From Actinacidiphila glaucinigra (GTDB lineage Bacteria; Actinomycetota; Actinomycetes; Streptomycetales; Streptomycetaceae), in the NCBI RefSeq assembly GCF_900188405.1, contig NZ_FZOF01000033.1, positions 1 through 64,000 of the forward strand: 64,000 nucleotides of DNA, in the 5' to 3' direction. Positions 33,271 to 41,557 of the stretch are shown piece after piece. Numbering within the stretch: the stretch's first letter is position 1; every line of letters begins with the position of its first letter. A program made the translations under genes and the position numbers. The notes under the pieces were generated by a model. It ran no database searches. It saw only the letters and a program-made list of their open reading frames with translations, and had not been told where the DNA came from.

Positions 33271-33836
33271 GAGCTTTTTCCTGTCTTGCCGATCCCCCCC
33301 GCCGGCGGACTGTGTATGTCGTTTCCGGGCCTGCACGTCGGGGCGGGCACCGCGGGTGTCAGACCGCGCCGCCGGCCTGGAGGGGCCGCGTATGGGTGGC
33401 CGTGCCGGTCTCGGCGTGCTTCACACAGATCTCCGATGTCGTCCGGTACCCGTTGCCCGGCCCGCTTGCTTCGAGGGCCGCGGCCCTCGATCGAGCCTCG
33501 CTTTGCACAAGTACGACCAGCCTGGGTCTGTGCTCCGTGACTCGGCCTCGGGATGTGTGGGGAAGAACACGTGCCCGCGCGCCCCGGCCATGGTCAGCCG
33601 TGCGCCACGAACCGCGCCCTCTCCGGCCTGCTGCAGCTGTGTCGGTGGCGTGGGATTTCCGCGTCGGCCGCCATTGGCCGGGGAGGTGTCCGGTCGCAGA
33701 CTCGTTTCTGCGGGCCCTCGGACCGTGAGAGCCGGGGAGCCGGCCCGGCCTGAAGGCGATGGCCCGTGGCCGTGAACCTTTCCGACGCGGGTACCGACTG
33801 TTCCGGTGATGTGGGGCGCCGGGACAAGGAGGTGCA
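33271..33836. other. Intergenic stretch with a 20-bp perfect palindrome
   Basis: This region separates the divergent SpoIIE phosphatase and ECF sigma genes. No protein frame is supported. It carries the promoters of both genes and the palindrome at 33471-33490. Confidence 0.45.
33471..33490. promoter_or_regulatory. 20-bp perfect palindrome
   Basis: TCGAGGGCCG is followed directly by its reverse complement. There is no loop, so protein binding as an operator is more likely than an RNA hairpin. It lies about 200 bp upstream of the phosphatase start and 350 bp upstream of the sigma factor. Confidence 0.4.
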
Positions 33837-34379
33837 GTGAGCGAGGACAGTCGCTCCGGATTGCTGGTGGTGCGCTGCCAGCTCGGGGAGCGGGAGGCTT
33901 TCGGGGAACTGGCGGGCCTGTGGCATGACGCGTTGTGGCGTTATGTGCGGGCCATGGTCGGCTCACCGCACGTCGCGGACGATCTAGCCCAGGATGTGTG
34001 GGTTGCCGTGGCACGCGGGCTGCCGCGACTGCGAGAGCCGGACCGATTCGCCCCGTGGTTGTTCACCATCGCCCGGCGTGCGGTGGCCGACCATCGGCGG
34101 GAGGCGTACAGGGCCCCGCAGACGTCGGCGGGGGACGAGGCGGACGTCGCCGACAACGGCTCGCTCAACGGTCTCCTGACCACGATGGAGATCGAAGCCG
34201 GCCTCGGTGAGCTGCCGCCGCTGGAGCGCGAAGTACTGATCCTCTTCCATCTGCAGGACCTGTCGCTTGCTTCCTGCGCGGAGGTTTTGGGTGTACCACC
34301 CGGCACGGTCAAGAGCAGGCTGCACCGCGCGCGTCGCACGCTGCGCGAGATCCTCACCGAAAGGGGCCACGAGAGATGA
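33837..34379 (+). CDS. ECF-family RNA polymerase sigma factor
   Basis: A 180-residue protein of usual ECF length. Region 2: LWHDALWRYVRAMVGSPHVA, DDLAQDVWVAVARGLPRL, FAPWLFTIARRAVADHRR. Region 4: LPPLEREVLILFHLQDLSLA, SCAEVLGVPPGTVKSRLHRA. The GTG start at 33837 has AAGGAGG upstream. Its stop overlaps the start of the next gene (ATGA), which encodes a membrane protein, the usual place for an anti-sigma factor. The target promoters are unknown; autoregulation from the upstream region is likely. Confidence 0.93.
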   Translation: MSEDSRSGLLVVRCQLGEREAFGELAGLWHDALWRYVRAMVGSPHVADDLAQDVWVAVARGLPRLREPDRFAPWLFTIARRAVADHRREAYRAPQTSAGDEADVADNGSLNGLLTTMEIEAGLGELPPLEREVLILFHLQDLSLASCAEVLGVPPGTVKSRLHRARRTLREILTERGHER

Positions 34380-34873
34380 GCGAGCCGGACCACGGAGCGC
34401 CCCGGGGCATGCCCGCAGAGCTGGAGCGCGCATTGGCGGCGGAGGTCTCGCTGCGTTCCCGCATGCGGTACGTGGCCGTGGGTCTTGCGGGAGGCTGCGC
34501 AGCGGGACTCATCGCCGTGCTGTGGGCGACCGAGCCGCGGGCCCTTCCTGTGCGCACCCAGGCGGTCTTCGCCGGACTGATCGCCGTCGGGCTGGCCTGG
34601 GCTGCCGTCGCCGCTTGGGCCCTGACCAGGCGACGTCCGTTGTACGCACAGGATCAGGTGGTGGGAGCCCGGCTCGCTCTCGTGGTGAGCGCGGTGACGG
34701 GAATCGTCGGGACCGTACTGGCTGCCGCGCGCGGCACCACGACCGCGGTCCTGACCACCGCTGCGGTCGGCACCGTGCTCACCGCGATCGCGGGGTTGCT
34801 CCTTGCTCGGGCGCGATCCCGCCGCCGCGAGCTGCTGCGGCTGCGTGATGTGCTCCGCGGGGGTGGCGCGTGA
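34376..34873 (+). CDS. Four-helix membrane protein, probable anti-sigma partner
   Basis: A 165-residue protein translationally coupled to the ECF sigma. The N-terminal 30 residues (MPAELERALAAEVSLRSRMR) are a short cytoplasmic helix, followed by four membrane segments: YVAVGLAGGCAAGLIAVLW, AVFAGLIAVGLAWAAVAAWA, LALVVSAVTGIVGTVLAA and VLTTAAVGTVLTAIAGLLLA. A basic tail ends the protein. There is no HxxxCxxC zinc-anti-sigma motif, so if it is an anti-sigma factor it belongs to a different, membrane-only type. The assignment rests on position and topology. Confidence 0.75.
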   Translation: MSEPDHGAPRGMPAELERALAAEVSLRSRMRYVAVGLAGGCAAGLIAVLWATEPRALPVRTQAVFAGLIAVGLAWAAVAAWALTRRRPLYAQDQVVGARLALVVSAVTGIVGTVLAAARGTTTAVLTTAAVGTVLTAIAGLLLARARSRRRELLRLRDVLRGGGA

Positions 34874-35046
34874 CGGAGCACGTTCCCGGCCGTGAGCGGG
34901 GCTTCATCCGACCAGCAGTGGGGAGAGGGGGCCGGTACGCGGGTTGGAGGCGACGGCCGCCGGACGCAGGTGACCGGATCGTCGCCACAGGGACCGGTCG
35001 GGCGCGGCGGCCGTCACCGACGGCTGACACGCAACGGCAGCGAACG

Positions 35047-35074
35047 TTAGACGTCAGGCATAATCTTAGATGTC
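35047..35074. promoter_or_regulatory. Candidate operator upstream of TetR gene
   Basis: Two direct copies of TTAGAYGTC (35047-35055 and 35066-35074), the second within the dyad ATCT-T-AGAT (35063-35071) and overlapping a CATAAT -10-like box at 35059-35064. The ATCT/AGAT element recurs upstream of the convergent SDR gene (36759-36784), which suggests one regulator controls both. Confidence 0.5.
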
Positions 35075-35116
35075 GGGTGTCAATACGCCGGCCGGCGGCG
35101 CTACGGAGGGTGAAGG

Positions 35117-35689
35117 ATGAGTCGCGTCTCGCAAGCAGAAGCAAAAGCCAACCGAGAGCGAGTGGTGGCCGCGGCGTCTCGGCTGTTCCGCGAGAACGGT
35201 GTCGCCAAGGTCGGCATCGCGGACGTGATGAAGACGATCGGACTCACCCAGGGCGGCTTCTACAAGCAGTTCGCCTCCAAGGCCGCGCTCGTCGACGAAG
35301 CGGCCGCCAAGGCCTTCGCCGACAACCTCCAGGACCTCAAGGCTCTGGACCAGAAAGCCGGGAAGCATCAGGCGGCCTGGCAGTCGCTGCTCGAGTCCTA
35401 CCTCTCCGTCGAGCATCGCGACGACCCCGGCCACGGCTGCCCCGCGGCCGGCTTCGCGGGCGACGTCGCGCGTGAGCCGGAGCACAGGGAGACCTACGCC
35501 AAGGGCATCCAGGAGGTCGCGGACTGGATCGCGCCTGGGGACGCCGGCCTGGCGGCCTATGCCACCATCGTCGGCGGCATACTCCTTGCCCGCGCCACCG
35601 CAGGCACACCCCTGTCGGAGAAGATCCTTCAGGCCGCACATGAGGCGGTGGCGACGGCTGCCGACAGCGGTCGGTCGGCAACCGACTGA
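35117..35689 (+). CDS. TetR-family regulator (QacR/LmrA-like)
   Basis: A 190-residue protein. DNA-binding domain: RERVVAAASRLFRENGVAKV, GIADVMKTIGLTQGGFYKQF, ASKAALVDEAAAKAFADN. The ligand domain has the GHGCPAAGFAGDVAREPE motif, common in TetR proteins that respond to small toxic compounds or electrophiles through the conserved Cys. The convergent SDR gene 240 bp downstream shares an operator-like element with this gene's upstream region, so regulation of both is likely. The start is preceded by GGAGG-like GGAGGGTGAAGG. Confidence 0.92.
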   Translation: MSRVSQAEAKANRERVVAAASRLFRENGVAKVGIADVMKTIGLTQGGFYKQFASKAALVDEAAAKAFADNLQDLKALDQKAGKHQAAWQSLLESYLSVEHRDDPGHGCPAAGFAGDVAREPEHRETYAKGIQEVADWIAPGDAGLAAYATIVGGILLARATAGTPLSEKILQAAHEAVATAADSGRSATD

Positions 35690-35872
35690 CGGGCCGTACG
35701 GCGGGGCGCGTTCATGAGCGCCCCCTGGTCGCCACCGCGGTCGGCTCGTACGGCATCGCCGCCGGTTCGCGAAATGACCGGCCCCCTCCCCACGTCGATC
35801 GAGGGCTCGCCGTCTGTTCGGCGCCGCGACCACCGCAGAGGGCCGCCGGCCTGAGGCGCACAGCAAGAGGGA

Positions 35873-35907
35873 CCGCGGGCCGAGGGCGAATGGCCCCCGG
35901 CCCGCGG
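35873..35907. terminator. Hairpin between convergent TetR and SDR genes
   Basis: CCGCGGGCCG (35873-35882), a 15-base loop and the exact complement CGGCCCGCGG (35898-35907). It lies 25 bp beyond the SDR stop and can serve both directions. Confidence 0.7.
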
Positions 35908-35931
35908 CAGTGAACGTGCTCGCCCCCGCGG

Positions 35932-36732
35932 TCAGCGGGCGTAGCGTCCGGCGGGGCTCGTCAGGGACAGGCCCGGCAGGAGTGCCTGGCGGGCGTTCTC
36001 GTACGCCTCCCATTGGGCGTGATCCGGCAGCGAGGGGATCGTGACCAGCTCGCCGGCGTCGAGACCGGCGAGTGCGGCCCGCGCGGCGTCGCGGGGGGCC
36101 ATGACGGCCTCCTTCGGCAGCTGGTCGAGTTCGATGCCCGAGCCGTCCCAGATCGCAGTCTCGAGCGCCCCGGGCATGACGACCTGCACCCGGACGCCGG
36201 AGCCGGCGAACTCCTGCGCCAGGGCCTGGGTGAAGGCGATCACATACGCCTTGCCCCCGCCGTACACGGCGCCCACGGGCAGGATGTTGAGGGCGAGGGC
36301 GGACGAGATGTTGACGATCGTGCCCGTGCCCCGGCCGGAGAAGGCCTTCGCGGCGGCGGCCGCCAGCCTGGTGGTGGAGGTCAGGTTGAACGTGATCAGC
36401 CACTCCAACTGGTCCGGGTCCGCCGCGGACAGGGGGCCGAACAGGGCGCTGCCCGCGTTGTTCACCAGCATGTCGATCGAGGGGTCGGCCGCCAGCCGGT
36501 CCTCGACGCTCCGCATGCCCTTCGGCGTGGCCAGGTCGGCGCTCAGCACCGAGACCTCGACGCCGAAGCGCTCCGCGAGGTTCGCCGCGGCGGACTCCAG
36601 CCGTGCCTGGTCGCGGGCGACGAGCAGCAGGTCGCGCCCGCGCGCCGCCAACTCCTCGGCGTAGGCGGCACCCAGACCCGCGGTCGCGCCGGTGATGAGT
36701 GCCGTCCCGGCCTTCGCTGTGGACATGGTCAT
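35932..36732 (-). CDS. SDR-family oxidoreductase
   Basis: A 266-residue short-chain dehydrogenase: TGATAGLGAAYAEELAARG (nucleotide site), LSADLATPKGM, MLVNNAGSALFG, IVNISSALAL and the active-site YGGGK. The DltE/YqjQ-like N-terminus (TGATAGLGAAYAEELA, DLLLVARDQARLE) is typical of the group acting on unknown ketones or fatty-acyl substrates. Its promoter region carries the inverted repeat CTTTAGAT-N10-ATCTAAAG, related to the element before the TetR gene that converges on it. Confidence 0.93.
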   Translation of the reverse strand: MTMSTAKAGTALITGATAGLGAAYAEELAARGRDLLLVARDQARLESAAANLAERFGVEVSVLSADLATPKGMRSVEDRLAADPSIDMLVNNAGSALFGPLSAADPDQLEWLITFNLTSTTRLAAAAAKAFSGRGTGTIVNISSALALNILPVGAVYGGGKAYVIAFTQALAQEFAGSGVRVQVVMPGALETAIWDGSGIELDQLPKEAVMAPRDAARAALAGLDAGELVTIPSLPDHAQWEAYENARQALLPGLSLTSPAGRYAR

Positions 36733-36758
36733 TCCTCTTCCTTCAGTCGGAGTCGCAT

Positions 36759-36784
36759 CTTTAGATGGAGACAGTAATCTAAAG
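36759..36784. promoter_or_regulatory. Inverted repeat CTTTAGAT-N10-ATCTAAAG upstream of SDR
   Basis: Perfect 8+8 bp inverted repeat 27-52 bp upstream of the SDR start, in an otherwise GC-rich region. The left arm also forms CATCT-TT-AGATG (36756-36767). Its size, spacing and AT content fit a TetR-dimer operator. Confidence 0.65.
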
Positions 36785-37221
36785 CGGGATGGTCGTCCAT
36801 CCCGGCCCCTGCGGCACGCGACATGGCCGGCGAACGGTGTCAGGCATGGGTACTTCGGCGCGGTCCGCGTCCCATCGGGTGTGACAGCGGCAGGTACGGG
36901 CGCCGAAGTGGTCGCGCTGGGCCTGGGTGAGGCGCGGCGGCGAAGGCAGGCGCGGGCGCACCATCGCGCGTGGCCCGGGACAGGAGCAGGCGCCGACTTG
37001 ATCTTTCGCCCGTGCGGCTTGGGCGTGAGTCGGGGGACTTCTCCGCTCGCCGCTACGTGGCGCCCTGCGCGCCGGTTGAGCGGACGTCATGGCGCAGAGC
37101 GAGGCGGGTCTTCGTTCGACCGGCGCGCCCGACGTCGCGGCGGACGCGGGCGGGGCCGGGTCCGTACGGGCAGGCCGGACTCCCCCGGCGCCGAGATCGC
37201 CCGAGCCCGGCCGGCGCGGTG
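36785..37221. other. Intergenic stretch, no supported gene
   Basis: Shadow frames on both strands are arginine-rich without domains. The stretch separates the SDR promoter from the end of the kinase-like gene. Confidence 0.35.
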
Positions 37222-38211
37222 CTACCGGGCGAGCAGGGCCAGCGCTTCCCTCGCGTTGTGGTCGGCGATGCCCTGCATCAGCGAGCGGTGCGGGAAGTCG
37301 CCGTCCAGGATGCGCAGGGGTCCGGCCACCAGGGACAGACGCATCGCGAGCATGAACAGGTCGAGCCGTGCGGGATCGAGACCCGGGCGCGACAGGGCCG
37401 GGTAACGCTCACCGAAACGGAGCTGCAGGAACACGTGCTCCCACTCGGCGTCGAAGAACATCAGGCCCTCGATGTCGATGAGGACGGGGTGTCCGTGGGC
37501 ATCGAGAAGGACGTGGTCAGGCCCGAGTTCGCCATGGATCAGCCGGTACTCCGTGCGCGGGGCGACCCGTGCGGCCAGCTCCTGCAGGCGGTCTCGCAAA
37601 GGGGCCGCGGCCGATCCGATCCGGGGGTCGCGTTCGGCCGCCTCCGCGAGGTCCTCGAGGGCGCGCTCGAACACGACCTGTTCGCACGAATCGCCGCTGG
37701 CCTTGTCTCCGCGCTCCAGCACGTCCACCCTGCCGTAGTGCCGACTGCGCTGCTGGTACATCACGTCGAGCATGGCGGCCAGTTCACCCAAGGCATCCGA
37801 CGCGCGTACGGGATCGGTTCTCAGGAACGCTTCCAACGTGGGCCCGGCGATGTCCTCGACCACCGCCACATCGGCCGGGTGGCGGCGCCGGCTGTCGTCG
37901 GCCAGGACCAGCCCCGGAACCCGGACCCCGATGCGTTCCAGCGTTCGTTGCGCCGCCAGAAAGGGAACCAGCCCGGAGGCGGGAGCGAACGGGTGGACCG
38001 CATCGGCACCCTCCGCGGCCGGCCAGAAGTTCTCGCCCTCGGCCCAGCTGTAGACGATCACACTCGCCGCACGCGAACCGCGCACATGAACCCGGTAGAC
38101 ACCCTTCTTGCTCCCGCCGCGCAACCGGTCCACCCCGACAACGTCGGCTCCCGCCCCCAGTGCCTCACGTACGATCCCCGACAGCACTGCGGTCTCGGTG
38201 AACTGGCGCAT
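37222..38211 (-). CDS. Aminoglycoside-phosphotransferase (APH)-like kinase
   Basis: A 329-residue protein with the APH/choline-kinase fold signatures: a basic nucleotide loop near the start (VDRLRGGSKKGVYRVHVRG), the catalytic loop YRLIHGELGPDHVLLDAHGH (Brenner motif, Glu replacing the usual Asp after His-Gly) and VLIDIEGLMFFDAEWEHVFL as the metal-binding D-x-E segment. Substitution of the catalytic base Asp by Glu is unusual and may alter activity. Substrates in this family range from antibiotics to sugars and amino alcohols. The ATG at 38211 lies six bases after TAGGGT. Confidence 0.85.
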   Translation of the reverse strand: MRQFTETAVLSGIVREALGAGADVVGVDRLRGGSKKGVYRVHVRGSRAASVIVYSWAEGENFWPAAEGADAVHPFAPASGLVPFLAAQRTLERIGVRVPGLVLADDSRRRHPADVAVVEDIAGPTLEAFLRTDPVRASDALGELAAMLDVMYQQRSRHYGRVDVLERGDKASGDSCEQVVFERALEDLAEAAERDPRIGSAAAPLRDRLQELAARVAPRTEYRLIHGELGPDHVLLDAHGHPVLIDIEGLMFFDAEWEHVFLQLRFGERYPALSRPGLDPARLDLFMLAMRLSLVAGPLRILDGDFPHRSLMQGIADHNAREALALLAR

Positions 38212-38217
38212 CCGCCG

Positions 38218-38223
38218 ACCCTA
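38218..38223 (-). promoter_or_regulatory. TAGGGT -10 box, leaderless start
   Basis: On the minus strand TAGGGT is followed by six bases and the ATG of the kinase at 38211. The box lies at the very 3' end of the upstream gene (stop at 38221). Confidence 0.55.
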
Positions 38224-38898
38224 TCCTCGGCCCGGTACGCCAGTGACCACCTTCCACCGCGTCAGCCGGCGTCGGCCGGCGTCGGCCGGCGCGGGAAGGT
38301 CGAGCACGCGGGCCAGGGCGGCGGTGACGGGAACGCAGCGGCCGGGAAGGTGCCTGGACGACCAGTCGATTGCGAGCGTGAGGAAGTCCGTCAGGTCGCG
38401 CTCGGCAGCGGTGAGCAGGCGGCGGAGCCCGGTCACGGACAGTTCGATCACCGCGCTGTCGTGCTGCTCGGCGTCGACGGTGAGCCGTACGGTGTCGCCG
38501 AGGCTCTCCGCAACCCGTGACACAGGGTCGTGGCCGAATCCGAGCAGGCCGCCGTTGTCGGCGAACCGGTGCCAGTCGCGCCAGTCCTCCAGCCCGTCGC
38601 AGCAACCGGGCAGGAAGGTGACCCCTGTGGAGGTGTCGGTGACCCGCAGGCCGCCGGTTGCGAAGAGGTCGTCGAAGGTCAGCAGTCCGTGCAGGAACGA
38701 GTCGAGTGCGGCGGCCAGGCGAGGTGGACGATCGCCGTCGGGATCGACGTCGTTGCAGGCGGCGATGCGCATCACCGCCGTCCCGACCTCGGCGGGCGAG
38801 AGCCCGCCGTTGAGCGGCAGGACTCCTGACGGCTCGGTCGTGGCGACGGACCAGAGGCCGAAGCCGTCGGGTGCGCGTGTCTCCGGGACGGGCTGCAT
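38221..38898 (-). CDS. Hypothetical protein, 225 residues
   Basis: It begins MQPVPETRAPDGFGLWSVAT and contains LAAALDSFLHGLLTFDDLFA, TGVTFLPGCCDGLEDWRDWH and FGHDPVSRVAESLGDTVRLT. The CCDGLEDWRDW element and the middle of the protein match a family of actinobacterial proteins of unknown function. No membrane segment or signal peptide. The stop lies only 9 bp before the kinase start, so the two could share a transcript, although the kinase also has its own -10 box inside this gene's end. Alternative starts exist upstream to 39012, without good signals. Confidence 0.7.
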   Translation of the reverse strand: MQPVPETRAPDGFGLWSVATTEPSGVLPLNGGLSPAEVGTAVMRIAACNDVDPDGDRPPRLAAALDSFLHGLLTFDDLFATGGLRVTDTSTGVTFLPGCCDGLEDWRDWHRFADNGGLLGFGHDPVSRVAESLGDTVRLTVDAEQHDSAVIELSVTGLRRLLTAAERDLTDFLTLAIDWSSRHLPGRCVPVTAALARVLDLPAPADAGRRRLTRWKVVTGVPGRG

Positions 38899-39084
38899 CA
38901 CGATCACCCGGCGAAGTGTTCCGCATCCCGCGCCCGCATCGCCTCCCGATCGCGCCGAGTGCCACTGACACTTCCAGCGGGAACAGGCCTCGCGCGTCTC
39001 CTCATGTGCCACTTCTGACGTCAGGTCATGGATGCCCCGGTTGGTGACGGTTGGATCGCCTCACGAGGCCCCACCAGTAACTCT

Positions 39085-39130
39085 TAATTTAGGAATTATT
39101 ATTGACGCGCGCCGGTAACCCCTGCAGGAT
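39085..39130 (+). promoter_or_regulatory. AT-rich operator and promoter of the alpha-galactosidase gene
   Basis: A short AT island holds the dyad TAATT-TAGG-AATTA (39085-39098). Right after it is TTGACG (39102-39107), a 17-base spacer, and CAGGAT (39125-39130), a good vegetative-type promoter. The predicted leader to the GTG at 39270 is about 130 bases. A sugar-responsive repressor or activator probably binds the dyad. Confidence 0.55.
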
Positions 39131-39269
39131 CCTGGAAACGAGATCGCAGGCGCGCGGGCATGGACGGGTCCGAAGACCACCGCCGCACCCTCCACGAGGG
39201 AGCGGCACCCCAGGGTCATGACCGGGACGGGTCGGCACGCCTGATCGATCGGACAGCGAAGGATCCGAT

Positions 39270-41351
39270 GTGAAACGACATCTCACCGCCCTCCTCGCCC
39301 TCGTGGCCGGCTTGCTGGCGCTGCCGGCACCTGCCTACGCGAGCCCGGCGGCGGCCACTGCCACGGCAGGGACGCCGGCATCGGGGCAGGTGCTGAGCCC
39401 GACGCCGTACATGGGCTGGAACACCTACTACGCGTTCGGTGGCGATCCCACCGAGGCCGAGATCAAGTCGACTGCCGACTTCCTCGTCAGCAGCGGCCTG
39501 CGCGACGCCGGCTACCAGTACGTCTGGATCGACGGCAACTGGGCGGCGCCGACCCCGCGCAGCGCGGCCGGTGACCTGACGCCCAACCCCGCCCAGTTCC
39601 CGAACGGGCTGAAGCCGCTGGTCGACTACATCCACTCCAAGGGCCTGAAGGCCGGCATCTACACCGACGCCGGCCCGTACATACCGGGCAAGTGCGGACT
39701 GGGCAGCCACGGCTACTACCAGCGCGACGCGGACCAGTTCGCCGCCTGGAAGTTCGACGCGGTCAAGGTGGACTACCTCTGCGGTATCGCCGCGGACCTC
39801 GACCCGAAGACGGTGTACACCGAGTTCGCGCAGGCGCTGCGGAACAACGCCAGCAAGCGCCCCATGATCTTCAACCTCTGCAACCCGGTGACCTCCCCCG
39901 ACTGGGGCAACTACCCGGAGGAGCAGCAGTCGACGTACTCCTGGAGCTACGCCCCGAAGATCGCGCAGTCCTGGCGGACGTACACCGACGTGGGCTTCGT
40001 CGACGAGATCAAGTTCAAGGACGTGCTGCGCAACTACGACGCGAACGCGCGGCACCCCGAGGCCGCGGGTCCCGGGCACTTCAACGACCCTGACTACCTC
40101 GGTCCCGAACACGGAATGTCCGACGAGGAGTTCCGTACCCAGATGACGCTCTGGTCGGTGGCGGCCGCCCCGCTGATCATCGGCAGCGACGTCACCAAGC
40201 TGGGCAAGACCTCGCTCAGCACTCTCTCCGACCCCGATGTGCTCGCGATCAACCAGGACCCCGCCGTCGTCCAGGCCGTCCGCGTCGGCCCCGCCGGCAC
40301 GACGGAGACCTGGGTGAAGCGACTCGCCAACGGTGACCGTGCCGTGGTCCTGCTGAACCGGGGCGACAGCCCCGCGACCCTGACCACGAAGGCGTCTTCG
40401 GTCGGTCTGTCAGGCCACCGGTTCACCCTGAAGAACGCCTGGACCGACGAGATCACCGAGAGCGCCGGAACCATCAGCGCCGCCGTCCCGGCCCACGGCG
40501 CGGCCCTGTTCCGGGTCCGCCCGGCCACGGGCAAGCTCGGCCTTCCGCACGTCGTCGCCGGCCTGCCGCAGGTGACGAAGGTCGGCAGCGACACGGTGCC
40601 TGCCGGATCCGCTCCCCTGGTCGCCGGCGGCGACCAGGCCCAGATCGAGGTCACCGTCCGCAACGACGGTACGCAGCCGGTCCTCACGCCGCAGGTGGAG
40701 CTGGCGGTGCCCGCCGGCTGGACGGCCCGTCCCCTCGGCAATGCGCCGAAGCTGCTGGGCATCAACAACTCCGCGACCCTCGCCTACACGGTGACCCTGC
40801 CTGCCGACGCCGCACCGGGCAACGCCACGGTGACCGCGGGCACGTCCTACACGGTGGTCGGCAAGGGACGCCTGCGGCAGGAGACCGCCACGGCGATCGT
40901 CGTCGCACCGGCGGCGCCGCACGGCGACACCGTGCTGTCCCACCACAAGTGGATCAGCGCCACCAGCGGCTGGATGAGCCCGACCGTCGACAACAGCGTC
41001 GGCGGCTGGTCGCCGATCAGCATGCTCGGCCAGGTCTACCCGACCGGCATCGGGGTCGCCTCGCCGTCCACCGTCCGCTACTACCTCGGTGACCAGTGCA
41101 GCCGGCTGACCGCGACCGTCGGCATCGACGACGCGGTGCGCAACGTCGGCCCGGAGGGTGGCACGTCCACCTTCCAGGTGATCGGTGACGGCAAGGTGCT
41201 GTACGACAGCGGTGTGGTCACCCGCGACGACGTCCACCAGGCCGACGTCGACCTGACCGGCGTCCGGGTCCTCGACCTCGTGGTCGGCGACGCCGGCGAC
41301 GGCGGCTACAACGACCGCGCCAACTGGGCGGGCCTCGACGCCACCTGCTGA
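39270..41351 (+). CDS. Secreted GH27 alpha-galactosidase with NEW3 and NPCBM domains
   Basis: A 693-residue protein. Signal peptide 1-25 (LTALLALVAGLLALPAPAYA). The GH27 barrel runs from about 42 (SPTPYMGWNTYYAFGGDP) with nucleophile Asp168 in AVKVDYLCG and acid/base Asp275 in HFNDPDYLGPEHG. It is followed by a beta-sandwich to about 425, a NEW3 domain (about 445-540, IEVTVRNDGTQPVLTPQVEL), and a C-terminal NPCBM carbohydrate-binding domain (VDNSVGGWSPISMLGQVY, YNDRANWAGLDATC). The enzyme releases terminal alpha-galactose (or related sugars such as arabinopyranose) outside the cell. GAAGGA precedes the GTG. It is monocistronic, with two strong terminators after it. Confidence 0.95.
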   Translation: MKRHLTALLALVAGLLALPAPAYASPAAATATAGTPASGQVLSPTPYMGWNTYYAFGGDPTEAEIKSTADFLVSSGLRDAGYQYVWIDGNWAAPTPRSAAGDLTPNPAQFPNGLKPLVDYIHSKGLKAGIYTDAGPYIPGKCGLGSHGYYQRDADQFAAWKFDAVKVDYLCGIAADLDPKTVYTEFAQALRNNASKRPMIFNLCNPVTSPDWGNYPEEQQSTYSWSYAPKIAQSWRTYTDVGFVDEIKFKDVLRNYDANARHPEAAGPGHFNDPDYLGPEHGMSDEEFRTQMTLWSVAAAPLIIGSDVTKLGKTSLSTLSDPDVLAINQDPAVVQAVRVGPAGTTETWVKRLANGDRAVVLLNRGDSPATLTTKASSVGLSGHRFTLKNAWTDEITESAGTISAAVPAHGAALFRVRPATGKLGLPHVVAGLPQVTKVGSDTVPAGSAPLVAGGDQAQIEVTVRNDGTQPVLTPQVELAVPAGWTARPLGNAPKLLGINNSATLAYTVTLPADAAPGNATVTAGTSYTVVGKGRLRQETATAIVVAPAAPHGDTVLSHHKWISATSGWMSPTVDNSVGGWSPISMLGQVYPTGIGVASPSTVRYYLGDQCSRLTATVGIDDAVRNVGPEGGTSTFQVIGDGKVLYDSGVVTRDDVHQADVDLTGVRVLDLVVGDAGDGGYNDRANWAGLDATC

Positions 41352-41358
41352 CCCGGCT

Positions 41359-41397
41359 CGGCCGCACCCAGGAGGCACCACACCCCGGGTGCGGCCG
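41359..41397 (+). terminator. Hairpin terminator after the GH27 gene
   Basis: CGGCCGCACCC (41359-41369), a 17-base loop, GGGTGCGGCCG (41387-41397). It starts eight bases after the stop codon. Confidence 0.8.
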
Positions 41398-41412
41398 ATC
41401 CGCCAAGCCTCT

Positions 41413-41450
41413 CGACACGCCGTGACGCGGTTGCGCGTCACGGCGTGTCG
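41413..41450 (+). terminator. Second, 17-bp perfect hairpin terminator
   Basis: CGACACGCCGTGACGCG (41413-41429), loop GTTG, then the exact complement (41434-41450). Outer CCAAG/CTTGG arms extend it further. It forms a tandem terminator with the previous hairpin. Confidence 0.88.
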
Positions 41451-41557
41451 CTTGGTAGGCCCGCGACGGGGAGCGCACCACACCGGCGGGCAGCAGCACT
41501 GCTACTGTGCGGACGCCCTCGCCCCGACCGACGACCGAACTCGGAGAGCACCCGCAG

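Noticed and set aside
38268..38297. Tandem 10-bp repeat GTCGGCCGGC (about three copies)
   Set aside because: Lies inside the 3' coding end of the hypothetical gene at 38221-38898 and is explained by an Ala/Asp/Gly/Arg codon run; too short to be a minisatellite of note.
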